9,140 nucleotides of DNA from Campylobacterota bacterium. GTDB taxonomy: Bacteria; Campylobacterota; Campylobacteria; Campylobacterales; Sulfurovaceae. Positions 1-7,788 of the stretch are shown piece after piece (position 1 is the first letter of the stretch; each line of letters starts with the position of its first letter). Where the stretch lies: the NCBI GenBank assembly GCA_013153675.1, contig JAADEA010000053.1, forward strand, positions 1 to 9,140. The letters run 5' to 3'. The position numbers were made by a program, and so were the translations under genes. A model generated the notes under the pieces. That model saw only the letters and a program-made list of their open reading frames with translations, made no database searches and was not told the DNA's origin.

Positions 1-315
1 ATTTTTGATCCATATTTATCTATAAAATATGCAAACTACCATATAAACTATTTAAAAAAACATCTAAAAGATCCTCTCTTAATCGCTTATGCTTATAATG
101 CTGGAATTGGATATACAAAAAGAGCTCTTTTGAAAAAAGCCCATTTTAAAAGGGGAGAATTTGAACCTTACCTTAGCTTTGAATTAGTATCAAAAGAGCA
201 AGCAAGAGATTATGGATTACAAGTATTAGCAAACTATGTAATATATCAAAATATTTTAGGAAAGAGGGTTAAACTAAAAGATCTTATAGAAAATTTTATA
301 AAAAACAATTTTTAA
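1..315 (+). CDS. Soluble lytic murein transglycosylase-like protein, C-terminal part (5' end outside window)
   Basis: Frame 1 is open from the first base to a TAA at 313-315, giving 104 residues of a longer protein whose start lies upstream. The visible part carries the hallmark of the goose-lysozyme-like SLT domain: Asp-Pro and Ala-Asn-Tyr residues near positions 3-13, then AYAYNAG at residues 29-35. Known members of the family cleave the MurNAc-GlcNAc bond of peptidoglycan in the periplasm, forming 1,6-anhydro-MurNAc ends. The catalytic Glu and the signal peptide would be upstream and cannot be checked. After the SLT motif comes a helical tail rich in Lys, Leu and Asn, as is usual at the C-terminus of this family. 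A TTG at 130-132 opens the same frame but lies after the AYNAG motif, so it is internal and not a start. The gene is convergent with htpG and ends 4 nt from it. Confidence 0.85.
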   Translation: MFDPYLSIKYANYHINYLKKHLKDPLLIAYAYNAGIGYTKRALLKKAHFKRGEFEPYLSFELVSKEQARDYGLQVLANYVIYQNILGKRVKLKDLIENFIKNNF

Positions 316-336
316 AGGGCTAACTAAGAGCCCTTT
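314..336. terminator. Candidate bidirectional terminator hairpin between the transglycosylase gene and htpG
   Basis: AAAGGGCT (314-321) and AGCCCTTT (329-336) form a perfect 8-bp stem with a 7-nt loop. The stop codons of both convergent genes fall in or at the edge of the stem (TAA 313-315 plus; TAG 320-322 minus). Neither side has an uninterrupted T tract directly after the stem: the plus side reads GTAAAATAT, and the minus side reads AAAAATTG followed by a T run. It is therefore a plausible shared terminator but not a textbook one. Confidence 0.55.
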
Positions 337-2179
337 GTAAAATATCTATTACCTTTATAGAAAAATCTCTCTTATTTGTTGGATCTAAACCTTCTGCTAA
401 TCTTGCACTATCTAAAAGAATCAAAGCACTCTCTTTAATTAACTCTTTATCACTACTTTCATTTAATTTTTTAATTAATGGATGCTTAGCATTTAGTTCT
501 AAAATCAAAGGAATATCTGGCTCTTTTTCTCCCATACTCTTAAAAAGATGTCTCATTGACACAAGTGGATCTGAACTATCTGGAACCACACAGCTTGGAC
601 TCTCTACCAATTTAGTAGTCATTCTAACATCTTTTACTCTATCTTTTAGAGCCTCTTTAAAAATATCTATTAAGTTTTTAAACTCTTTATTTAATTTTTC
701 AATCTCCTCTTTTTTATCTTTGCTCTCTTCAATCTCTCTAAGAGTAATATCTACCAATTTCCACTCTTGATACTCTCCAATTGTTGGAGTTACAATCTCA
801 TCTACCTCCTTATCATCCATAATTAATACCTCTAAATCTCTCTCTTTATAATATTCAAGTAAAGGAGAATTTCTTAAAATATTTTCATCTTCTCCAATAA
901 TATAGTAGATCTCTTTAGCCCTATCTTCTTTTTTACTCTCTCTTTCAATATACTCTTTAAAAGAGGTAAATCCATCTACTTTTGTACTTTTATATCTTAC
1001 AATATCTAACAAAAGCTCTCTATTTAAATGATCAGTATATATTCCCTCTTTCATAAGTCTATTATAATTATTGATAAAAATATTAAACTTCTCTTTATCA
1101 AGTTTTAAAATCTCTTTTAAAATTCTTTTTACACTTGCTTGCTTTATATTAGCTAAAATTCTATTCTCTTGTAAGATCTCTCTACTTACATTTAATGGTA
1201 AATCTTCACTATCAATAATTCCCCTTACAAATCTTAAATATAAAGGTAATAGCTCTTTTTCTTTATCAGTAATAAATACTCTTTTAATATACAATTTTAC
1301 ACCCGGTTGAAAATCTGCTCTATATAGATCAGCAGGCGGAACTTTTGGAATAAAAAATAGAGTCTTATACTCTAAAGAACCCTCTGCAATAGTGTGTATC
1401 CAAAATAGAGGATCTTCAAAATCTCCCCATGTAGTCTTATAAAATTCTATATACTCCTCATCTTTTATCTCACCTTTTGGCAATGTCCATAAAGCAGTTG
1501 CTTCATTTGCCACCTCTTTTTTCTCTTCAACTTTACCATCAACCTCCTCTTTATAACTTAAATATATCTTATATGGAATATGGTTAGAGTATTTCTTTAT
1601 AATATCTCTTACTCTATTATGATCTAAAAACTCTTTTGCATCATCTCTTAGTTTTATATAAACTACTGTTCCATGGCTCTCTTTTATAACTTCATTAATC
1701 TCAAATTCCCCTTTGCCATCACTCTTAAATTTATATGCCTTATCCTCTCCTGCCTTTTTAGTAATAACCTCTACTTGATCACTAACCATAAAAACAGAGT
1801 AAAACCCTACTCCAAACTGTCCAATTAAGTTATTATCTATCTTTTTATCTTTATTTTTTGAAATCTCTTCTAAAAAAGCTCTTGTACCACTTTTTGCTAT
1901 AGTACCAAGATTTTCTATTAAATCTTTTTCATTCATTCCTATACCATTATCAATTACAGAAACAGAACCATCATCCTTATCAACCTTTACTACTATCTTT
2001 GGTTCCCACTTTTCATCTTTAAATCTATCATCAGTTAAATGAAGATAGTTAAATTTATCTAAAGCATCACTTGCATTTGAAATAAGCTCTCTAAGAAAAA
2101 TCTCTTTATTAGAATATAAAGAGTGTGTCATTAAATGAAGCAGCTCTCCAACCTCAGTTTGATATTGATACTTTGCCAT
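320..2179 (-). CDS. htpG: Chaperone protein HtpG (Hsp90 family)
   Basis: This encodes a 619-residue cytosolic ATP-dependent chaperone, close to the usual bacterial length of about 620-640. The N-terminal GHKL ATPase domain is complete: Glu31 and Asn35 in the helix ELISNASDA, DNGIGM at 77-82, LGTIAKSGT at 91-99 and the lid/P-loop motif GQFGVGFYS at 120-128. The middle domain contains the conserved LPLNVSREILQ segment, and the C-terminal dimerisation domain ends without the eukaryotic MEEVD tail, as expected for bacteria. The frame stays open upstream to a TTG at 2240-2242, but that TTG lies inside the predicted -35 box. The ATG at 2177-2179 has AAAGGAG at 2187-2193 in front of it and gives the canonical N-terminus MAKYQYQTE, so I chose it. 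The gene looks monocistronic, with a promoter after the sir2 terminator-like hairpin and a convergent neighbour downstream. I see no CIRCE element and no HspR-type HAIR repeat upstream, so heat-shock control cannot be inferred from repressor sites. Confidence 0.97.
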   Translation of the reverse strand: MAKYQYQTEVGELLHLMTHSLYSNKEIFLRELISNASDALDKFNYLHLTDDRFKDEKWEPKIVVKVDKDDGSVSVIDNGIGMNEKDLIENLGTIAKSGTRAFLEEISKNKDKKIDNNLIGQFGVGFYSVFMVSDQVEVITKKAGEDKAYKFKSDGKGEFEINEVIKESHGTVVYIKLRDDAKEFLDHNRVRDIIKKYSNHIPYKIYLSYKEEVDGKVEEKKEVANEATALWTLPKGEIKDEEYIEFYKTTWGDFEDPLFWIHTIAEGSLEYKTLFFIPKVPPADLYRADFQPGVKLYIKRVFITDKEKELLPLYLRFVRGIIDSEDLPLNVSREILQENRILANIKQASVKRILKEILKLDKEKFNIFINNYNRLMKEGIYTDHLNRELLLDIVRYKSTKVDGFTSFKEYIERESKKEDRAKEIYYIIGEDENILRNSPLLEYYKERDLEVLIMDDKEVDEIVTPTIGEYQEWKLVDITLREIEESKDKKEEIEKLNKEFKNLIDIFKEALKDRVKDVRMTTKLVESPSCVVPDSSDPLVSMRHLFKSMGEKEPDIPLILELNAKHPLIKKLNESSDKELIKESALILLDSARLAEGLDPTNKRDFSIKVIDILQRALS

Positions 2180-2186
2180 TATAAAG

Positions 2187-2193
2187 CTCCTTT
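2187..2193 (-). promoter_or_regulatory. htpG ribosome binding site
   Basis: AAAGGAG (minus strand) stands 7 nt before the ATG at 2177-2179. It decides the start against the longer reading that begins at TTG 2242, which would add 21 residues not typical of HtpG. Confidence 0.85.
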
Positions 2194-2213
2194 GGGGAAT
2201 AAAATTTTTTAGA

Positions 2214-2242
2214 ATTTTACAAAAAAATAGAGAGCTTTTCAA
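2214..2242 (-). promoter_or_regulatory. Sigma70-type promoter of htpG
   Basis: On the minus strand TTGAAA (2242-2237) and TAAAAT (2219-2214) are separated by exactly 17 nt. This is a good match to -35 and -10 elements. Transcription would start near 2207, leaving a leader of roughly 28 nt that contains the AAAGGAG site. The spacer is T-rich, as is common in A+T-rich Campylobacterota promoters. Confidence 0.65.
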
Positions 2243-2277
2243 GAAAAAATAAAGAAAGTTTAGTTGTTTAGACTAAA
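2243..2277 (-). terminator. Weak intrinsic-terminator-like hairpin after the Sir2 gene
   Basis: Just after the Sir2 stop, the minus strand reads TTTAGT, a 7-nt loop, then ACTAAA (2277-2259), followed by a T-rich tail (2258-2243). The stem is only 6 bp and A+T-rich, so it is weak. Its place between the end of the six-gene operon and the htpG promoter makes a termination role reasonable. Confidence 0.4.
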
Positions 2278-2283
2278 ATAGTT

Positions 2284-3105
2284 TTATAAATATTGAGAAA
2301 TTTTAATAATAGCCTCCTTTGCTCCTAAAGGAATAGAGATATCAGCATCAAAAGCTTCTTGAGGATTAATTCTAATTAAAATAGCTTTATAGTTTCTACT
2401 TATCTCTTCATCATACAATCTAATAGTAGGCACAGCAACCCCCGCTCCTATCTCTATAATAGTTAATTTATCATCTAATTTCTCTAAAAAATCCATAAAT
2501 CTTTCTCTTTGTTCAATAGCCCTCTTTTCTACCCATCTAAAATCATTAAACATTAAAATATTTGGTCTTGCTACTTTATTACAATAGATACATTTTGGAA
2601 GAGGATCTTTAGCTAAAAATTTATTATAATCTATATCTACCTCTATATTATCTGCACTCCAAATCTCTTCTATACAAGGCTCACTACATTGTAAATGGTG
2701 AATAGATCCATGCACTTCATATATTTTATTTATATTAAAACCACTCTTTTGAAAATGTCCATCAACATTTGAGGTTAATACAAAATAGTCTTTCTTACTA
2801 TTTGCTATATCTAATAAAATCTTAAAACCAATATGAGGCTTACTTTTTCGATATAGCTCTAATCTATGTCCATAAAAAGCCCAAGCTAAATTTGGATTAA
2901 TATCAAACCATTTTGGATTTGCCATCTCTTCAAAAGAGACTCCAAGCTTTTTAGCAAATGGATACTCTCTCCAAAATCCCTCTTTTCCTCTAAAAGTTGG
3001 CAAACCACTATCAACACCCATTCCAGCACCAGCACTAATTAATAAATAAGAGCTATTAGCTATTGCTTTTGCAACCTCTTTTAATATATCATTATAAATA
3101 TCCAA
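2284..3105 (-). CDS. Sir2-family NAD-dependent protein deacylase, divergent motif variant
   Basis: This 273-residue protein carries the Sir2 Rossmann-fold signatures in order. They are GAGMGVDSGLPTFRG at 26-40 (NAD binding), TSNVDGH at 111-117 (usually TQN-I/V-D), the catalytic His132 in EVHGS, four zinc-ligand cysteines (C140, C144, C172, C175), GAGVAVPT at 220-227 and INPQEA at 246-251. Family members remove acyl groups from lysine using NAD, releasing nicotinamide and O-acyl-ADP-ribose. It differs from canonical CobB-type sirtuins by GMG for G-h-S in the first motif, Thr instead of Asp before Phe-Arg, and Ser instead of Gln in TQN. Substrate or acyl preference could therefore differ. The start is TTG 3103-3105: an in-frame TAG lies two codons upstream, and the next Met (29) is inside the NAD motif, so no other usual start fits. 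It overlaps the end of dgkA by 14 nt and is the last gene of the operon. Confidence 0.88.
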   Translation of the reverse strand: MDIYNDILKEVAKAIANSSYLLISAGAGMGVDSGLPTFRGKEGFWREYPFAKKLGVSFEEMANPKWFDINPNLAWAFYGHRLELYRKSKPHIGFKILLDIANSKKDYFVLTSNVDGHFQKSGFNINKIYEVHGSIHHLQCSEPCIEEIWSADNIEVDIDYNKFLAKDPLPKCIYCNKVARPNILMFNDFRWVEKRAIEQRERFMDFLEKLDDKLTIIEIGAGVAVPTIRLYDEEISRNYKAILIRINPQEAFDADISIPLGAKEAIIKISQYL

Positions 3106-3460
3106 CTTCTACTCCAATTACAATAATCCAAATAAAAAATATTAAAATAAAAGAGAGCAACACTCCAAAAGAGCCAATATCCTTTGCCTCTTTTGCTAAA
3201 GGATGATATGATGAAGTAACTAAATCTACAACTCTCTCAATTGCACTATTAAAAGCTTCAGCAATTAAAATAATCCACGTAGAAAAAAATAAGATCAACT
3301 TTCCTCTTAAAGAGAAGGGAACAAAAAAGAGTCCCACTCCTATTAAAAATATCACAAATAGTTGAATTTTAAAAGATTTCTCACTTCTTAAAACCCATTT
3401 TGCTCCATTTAAGGAGTAAGATATATTTTTAAAAATGCTAAATTTTGGTTTATTTAGCAT
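3092..3460 (-). CDS. dgkA: Diacylglycerol kinase (prokaryotic DgkA type)
   Basis: This is a 122-residue integral membrane kinase, the normal size for the family (E. coli DgkA is 121-122). It phosphorylates diacylglycerol to phosphatidic acid at the inner membrane and recycles lipid from envelope-glycan synthesis. An amphipathic N-terminal segment is followed by three hydrophobic helices near 33-49, 53-69 and 97-116. The active-site signature EAFNSAIERVVDLV at 68-81 contains the expected Glu68, Asn71 and Glu75. Glu27 and Lys93-Asp94 match other conserved polar positions. The ATG starts 1 nt after the guaA stop, and its Shine-Dalgarno GGGAG is formed by the last two sense codons of guaA (Trp-Glu), so translation is probably coupled. 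Its own last codons (Ile-Gly-Val-Glu-Val-Gly) double as the start signal of the Sir2 gene. Confidence 0.93.
   Translation of the reverse strand: MLNKPKFSIFKNISYSLNGAKWVLRSEKSFKIQLFVIFLIGVGLFFVPFSLRGKLILFFSTWIILIAEAFNSAIERVVDLVTSSYHPLAKEAKDIGSFGVLLSFILIFFIWIIVIGVEVGYL
3102..3116 (-). promoter_or_regulatory. Overlapping SD/stop/TTG start cassette of the Sir2 gene, inside the dgkA 3' end
   Basis: The minus strand reads TGGAGTAGAAGTTGG. In the dgkA frame this encodes Gly-Val-Glu-Val-Gly. In the Sir2 frame it supplies GGAG (3112-3115), a TAG stop (3109-3111) and the TTG start (3103-3105) with a 6-nt spacer. The same arrangement occurs at the nadB start (7785-7799). Confidence 0.75.
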
Positions 3461-3461
3461 C

Positions 3462-5003
3462 TTACTCCCACTCTATTGTAGCTGGAGGTTTTGAACTAAT
3501 ATCATAAACTACTCTATTTATACCATCTACCTCATTAATTATTCTTCTACTAATGTTCTCTAAAATCTCATAAGGTACATGAGCAAAATTTGCGGTCATT
3601 CCATCTACACTCTCAACCATTCTTACGCAAACAGTATTTTCATAAGTTCTATTATCTCCCATTACTCCAACTGAATTAACATTTAATAAGACTGTAAAAG
3701 CTTGCCATACCTTATTATAATATCCACTTGCCTTAAGCTCCTCTTGCATAATTGCATCGCTCTCCCTAAGAAGTCTAAGGGCTTCTGGCGTAACCTCTCC
3801 CATTACTCTAATAGCAAGCCCTGGTCCTGGGAATGGATGCCTCCACAACATATCTTTTGGTAATCCAAGCTCAAGCCCTAAAGCTCTAACCTCATCTTTA
3901 AATATCTCTCTTAGGGGCTCAATAAGTTCAAACTTCATCCAATCTGGCAAACCACCTACATTATGGTGAGATTTAATTGTTTTTGAAGGTCCTTTAACAG
4001 AGACAGATTCAATTACATCTGTATATAGAGTTCCTTGTGCCAAAAAACTCACATCTTCTGCATATTTTTTTGCCTCTTCATCAAAAACCTCAATAAATGT
4101 CTCACCAATTATTTTCCTTTTTTCCTCTGGATCTGTGACACCCTTTAGTTTATTTAAAAATCTCTCTTTTGCATCAATAGTAATGAGATTAATTCCAAGT
4201 GCCTTAAACATATTCTCTACTTGTAAAGCTTCATCTTTTCTAAGAAGTCCTGTATCTACAAATACAGCTATTAAATTATCTCCAATTGCCTCATGTAATA
4301 AAGCTGCTACTACTGAACTATCCACCCCTCCACTAACTGCACATAAAACCTTTTTATCACCAACTTTTTCTCTAATCTCTTTAATCTTCTCTTTAGCAAA
4401 TGAACCCATATTCCACTTACTATCTACATTACAAATATATTTAGCAAAGTTTTTAAGCATTAAAGAACCATATTGAGAATGGTGTACTTCTGGATGAAAT
4501 TGAAAAGCATAGATCTTTTTATCATCATTAGCTATTGCTGCATAGGGAGAATTTTCGCTCTCTCCTATTACTCTAAACCCATCTGGTAATTTCTCTACCC
4601 TATCTGCATGACTCATCCATACAGTTGAGTTATCTTCCACTCCTTTAAATATAGGAACACTCTTATCTAAAATATGTAATTTTGCTTTTCCATACTCATG
4701 ATGATCAGCTGCTACAACTTCACCTCCAAAATGGTAAGCAATTAACTGCATTCCATAACATATCCCCAAAATTGGTAACCCAAGATCCCAAATTTTATCA
4801 TCTGGAAAATGTGCATCTTTTGAATATACAGAAGCTGGACCACCAGATAAGATAATTCCTTTGGGATTTTTTGCTTTTATATTCTCAATACTCTCTCTAT
4901 ATGGAACAACTTCACTATATATTCCATTTTCTCTAAGTTTTCTTGCAATAAGTTGAGTATATTGAGAACCAAAATCTAAAACAATAATAGGTACCTCTTT
5001 CAT
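3462..5003 (-). CDS. guaA: GMP synthase (glutamine-hydrolysing)
   Basis: This 513-residue two-domain cytosolic enzyme converts XMP to GMP using ATP and glutamine, the last step of guanine nucleotide synthesis. The N-terminal class I glutamine amidotransferase domain has the oxyanion segment LSGGPASVY (52-60) and the triad Cys82 (GICYGMQ), His170 and Glu172 (QFHPEV). The ATP-pyrophosphatase domain has the PP-loop SGGVDSS at 224-230. The C-terminal dimerisation domain ends in KPPATIEWE, the standard family ending, so the protein is full length. The ATG at 5001-5003 is preceded by AGGAG at 5009-5013. That SD overlaps the TAG stop of nhaD (5012-5014), leaving 8 nt between the genes. Downstream, dgkA starts 1 nt after its stop. 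Placement between an antiporter and a lipid kinase suggests an operon of growth-linked functions more than one dedicated pathway. Confidence 0.98.
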   Translation of the reverse strand: MKEVPIIVLDFGSQYTQLIARKLRENGIYSEVVPYRESIENIKAKNPKGIILSGGPASVYSKDAHFPDDKIWDLGLPILGICYGMQLIAYHFGGEVVAADHHEYGKAKLHILDKSVPIFKGVEDNSTVWMSHADRVEKLPDGFRVIGESENSPYAAIANDDKKIYAFQFHPEVHHSQYGSLMLKNFAKYICNVDSKWNMGSFAKEKIKEIREKVGDKKVLCAVSGGVDSSVVAALLHEAIGDNLIAVFVDTGLLRKDEALQVENMFKALGINLITIDAKERFLNKLKGVTDPEEKRKIIGETFIEVFDEEAKKYAEDVSFLAQGTLYTDVIESVSVKGPSKTIKSHHNVGGLPDWMKFELIEPLREIFKDEVRALGLELGLPKDMLWRHPFPGPGLAIRVMGEVTPEALRLLRESDAIMQEELKASGYYNKVWQAFTVLLNVNSVGVMGDNRTYENTVCVRMVESVDGMTANFAHVPYEILENISRRIINEVDGINRVVYDISSKPPATIEWE

Positions 5004-5011
5004 CTATTCTC

Positions 5012-6328
5012 CTAATATATTTTTAAAATAATAAATTGAACATACCAAATAGCTATAGAGATAATATAACCTACTAATACCATCCATGCATATTTCATAT
5101 GAGCACCAAAAGTATATATACCATGCATTTTACCCATTACTCCAACTCCAGCAGCACTTCCAAAACTAATTAAGCTTCCACCAATTCCTGCAGTTAAAGT
5201 TACAAGCATCCATTGAGCTTGAGCCATCTCTCCCATATTTGGATCTGCCTTTAAAACTGCACTCATTACAGGTACATTATCTATTATTGCTGATACAAAT
5301 CCAACTAAAATATTTACAACAGTAGCCCCTAAAGATTCATACAATTTTGTAAAATATTCTAAATATCCAAGAAAATGAAGACCTCCTACTGCTGCTAATA
5401 TTCCAAAAAAGAACAATAAAGTATCATTTTCTATCTTTGAAACCCAATGGAAAATATCAACCTTACATTCATCATCATTATGTTTTCTATTATGATAAAA
5501 TGTATATAGTTTTAATAAACTAAGCCCAAACATCATTCCCCACATTGCTGGAAGATCTAATACTTGGTGAGAAAGAACAGCCATTGCAATAGTAAGAGCA
5601 AAAAGAGCCATTATCACTTTACCACCATCTTTAATTTTTGCGGGCTCTTCTCCTGGATGAAAAGGCGGCTTTCCTTTTGGAACTTTAAAACTCAATAAAA
5701 AGGCTGTAATTACCCATCCTATAATTGATGCTGGAAAAAGATATAAAAATTCAGTAAAAGTTCCTTTACCTGCAATCCAAACCATTAAGGTAGTAATATC
5801 TCCAAATGGACTCCAAGCACCTCCTGCATTTGCAGCCACAACTATATTTATGGCTCCTGGAACTAAAAAGTCATTATTATATTTATCAATTGTAATTAAT
5901 ACAGTAGATAAAATTAAAGCTGTTGTTAAGTTATCAGCCACTGGAGAGATAAAAAATGCCAAAAGCCCTGTTAACCAAAAAAGCTTTTTATAACTATAAC
6001 CTTTAGAGACAAGTTTATATCTTAAAGCAGAAAATACACCTCTATCAATCATAGCCTCAATATAGGTCATAGCAACAAATAAGAAGAAAAATATCTCACT
6101 AATTTCTACAATTAATTTTTCTACTTCATGCTCAAGAGGAGCTCTGTTTAATCCTTCTATTGCAAAGTAGATTCCAATTAGTATAAATATAAAAGTTCCA
6201 ATAAATAAAGCAGGCTTTGCTTTATTCATTCTATATTTCTCTTCTGTTGCAATAAAGTAATATCCAATTACAAAGATAATTAGTGAAACAATTCCCACCC
6301 AACTATGAGTTAAATCTATATTATGCAT
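5012..6328 (-). CDS. nhaD: NhaD-type Na+/H+ antiporter
   Basis: This 438-residue polytopic inner-membrane protein belongs to the NhaD family of the ion transporter superfamily. Members exchange cytoplasmic Na+ (or Li+) for external H+ and are common in marine and alkaliphilic bacteria. About 10-12 hydrophobic segments are visible, beginning at residues 10-27, 39-57 and 77-92. The conserved ion-path motifs are present: SPVADNLTTAL (128-138), ANAGGAWSPFGDITTLMVW (166-184), the discontinuous-helix motif DNVPVM (350-355) and GIGGSLISFGSAAGVGVMG (381-399). A charged, His-rich loop at about 278-292 is probably cytoplasmic. The ATG at 6326-6328 follows the nadB stop by 2 nt, with an AAGGGAT Shine-Dalgarno in the last nadB codons, so the two are probably translationally coupled. 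It suggests a saline or Na+-using lifestyle (inference). Confidence 0.92.
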   Translation of the reverse strand: MHNIDLTHSWVGIVSLIIFVIGYYFIATEEKYRMNKAKPALFIGTFIFILIGIYFAIEGLNRAPLEHEVEKLIVEISEIFFFLFVAMTYIEAMIDRGVFSALRYKLVSKGYSYKKLFWLTGLLAFFISPVADNLTTALILSTVLITIDKYNNDFLVPGAINIVVAANAGGAWSPFGDITTLMVWIAGKGTFTEFLYLFPASIIGWVITAFLLSFKVPKGKPPFHPGEEPAKIKDGGKVIMALFALTIAMAVLSHQVLDLPAMWGMMFGLSLLKLYTFYHNRKHNDDECKVDIFHWVSKIENDTLLFFFGILAAVGGLHFLGYLEYFTKLYESLGATVVNILVGFVSAIIDNVPVMSAVLKADPNMGEMAQAQWMLVTLTAGIGGSLISFGSAAGVGVMGKMHGIYTFGAHMKYAWMVLVGYIISIAIWYVQFIILKIY

Positions 6329-6330
6329 CT

Positions 6331-7788
6331 TTAATCCCTTTTTTCTATGTAGTGAGTTCCTAATGACTCTTTTCTCTTTAGAGCAGCATCTACAATAGCA
6401 GCTGCAGTATTTAACCTAAGTTCTAATAATCTTCCAATATCTTTATTTTTTGTATCATATATCCAATATTTAGCCTCTAAAAGCCCCTCTTTTGTTCTAA
6501 TAATACCAACATCTTTCCACATAATCTCTCTTAATCTATTTTTATACTCTTTATCATTCTCTTTATGCAATAGAGTATCATAATCTTTTTCAAATTTTGG
6601 AATTTTAATATTATCTGGCAACTCATCTAAAATAGTAAGTGCTGCTCTTTTTGCAAAAACAGCAGCCTCTAAAAGAGAATTAGAAGCAAGCCTATTTGCA
6701 CCATGCATTCCTGTGCAAGCTGCCTCTCCTGCTACATATAATCCCTTAATTCCTGGTATTCTTCCATCTAAATCGCACGCTATACCTCCATTTGCATAGT
6801 GAAAAGCTGGAGAGATTGGTACTCTATCCTTTGGAAGATGATAACCAAGTGCTTCAAAAGTTTTAGTAATATTTGGAAATCTCTTTTTAAACCACTCCTC
6901 TTCAAACATAGAGAAATCTAAAAATACCTCTTTATTTGTCTTTCTTTTATAATCAAAAATAGCTCTTGATACAATATCTCTACTTGCAAGCTCTCCTCTT
7001 TTATCATAATCAAACAAAAATCTTCTCCCATCCTCATCCACAATATGAGCTCCCTCTCCCCTTAGAGCTTCAGTTAAAAGAAGTTTTCTTGCAAAAGGTG
7101 TCTTTACAAAGACAGTTGGATGAAACTGCATAAACTCCATATCTTTTAGCTCAATTCCCTTTTCAACACAAATACCATGAATATCTGCACTAACTGTTCT
7201 TGAATTTGTATTATATAAATATAAAGAGCCTATTCCTCCACTTGCAATTAACACTGCTTTAGCATAAATAGTAGTTGGTTTATAATTTACCATTGCTCTT
7301 ACACCATAACATCTTCCACTCTCTAATAAAAGATCATATACAAGAGTGTTTCTTTGCAATAGGTGTGAATTTTTTCTCATTAAAAAATAATGAAGATACC
7401 TTCCTGTCGCATCTCCTCCTGCATGTAAAATTCTATTTGATGAGTGAGCAGCCTCTTTTGTATAGAGCAATCTTCCATCTTTATCCCTATCAAATTCCAT
7501 ACCGCTTTTAATAAGATCTTCTCTAAGTAAAATTGATTCTTTTGATACAAGCTCTACTGTCTTCTTTTCATTATGAAATGCACCAGCCCTTAATGTATCT
7601 TCAATATGAAGCTTTACATCCTCTTCATCTAGTGCAGTTACAATTCCCCCTTGAGCATAAAAAGTGTTACACTCCCAAGGAATATCCTTACATAAAACCA
7701 ATACCTCTTTATCTTTAGGAAATTGCATTGCAGCATATAGCCCAGCAATTCCTGCTCCAATTACTACAACATCATACACTTTTGCCAA
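6331..7788 (-). CDS. nadB: L-aspartate oxidase
   Basis: This 485-residue FAD enzyme oxidises L-aspartate to iminoaspartate, which NadA then condenses with dihydroxyacetone phosphate to quinolinate in de novo NAD synthesis. The N-terminal dinucleotide-binding motif is VVIGAGIAGLYAA (8-20). Family motifs follow: TFYAQGGI (42-49), AHSSNRILHAGGDATGR (114-130), EFMQFHPT (218-225), LRGEGAHIVDEDGRRF (242-257), ELASRDIVSRAI (266-277), PISPAFHYANGGI (324-336) and the FAD-ribityl segment VAGEAACTGMHGANRLASNS (352-371). Related succinate dehydrogenase and fumarate reductase flavoproteins share the fold, but the Tyr-Ala-Gln-Gly-Gly and GEAACTGMHGANRLASN motifs favour NadB. The start is TTG 7786-7788: an in-frame TAG lies two codons upstream, and the next Met (21) is beyond the FAD motif. 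It overlaps the lipoprotein gene by 17 nt. nadA and nadC are not in this window. Confidence 0.95.
   Translation of the reverse strand: MAKVYDVVVIGAGIAGLYAAMQFPKDKEVLVLCKDIPWECNTFYAQGGIVTALDEEDVKLHIEDTLRAGAFHNEKKTVELVSKESILLREDLIKSGMEFDRDKDGRLLYTKEAAHSSNRILHAGGDATGRYLHYFLMRKNSHLLQRNTLVYDLLLESGRCYGVRAMVNYKPTTIYAKAVLIASGGIGSLYLYNTNSRTVSADIHGICVEKGIELKDMEFMQFHPTVFVKTPFARKLLLTEALRGEGAHIVDEDGRRFLFDYDKRGELASRDIVSRAIFDYKRKTNKEVFLDFSMFEEEWFKKRFPNITKTFEALGYHLPKDRVPISPAFHYANGGIACDLDGRIPGIKGLYVAGEAACTGMHGANRLASNSLLEAAVFAKRAALTILDELPDNIKIPKFEKDYDTLLHKENDKEYKNRLREIMWKDVGIIRTKEGLLEAKYWIYDTKNKDIGRLLELRLNTAAAIVDAALKRKESLGTHYIEKRD

Noticed and set aside
1071..1310. Plus-strand open frame antisense to htpG
   Set aside because: It lies wholly inside a well-conserved gene, and its composition (Ser, Leu, Ile, Phe) is what the complement of Lys/Glu-rich coding gives. 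No SD or domain is evident.
2180..2242. 21-residue N-terminal extension of HtpG from TTG 2242
   Set aside because: It overlaps the predicted -35/-10 promoter and the SD, and the extension is unlike HtpG N-termini.
2180..2283. Search for CIRCE or HAIR heat-shock operators upstream of htpG
   Set aside because: No 9-nt CIRCE inverted repeat and no CTTGAGT-type HAIR repeat is visible; only the sigma70-like promoter and weak A+T-rich repeats.
4135..4476. Plus-strand open frame antisense to guaA
   Set aside because: It is a shadow of the highly conserved PP-loop region of guaA, with no promoter or SD and no known motif.
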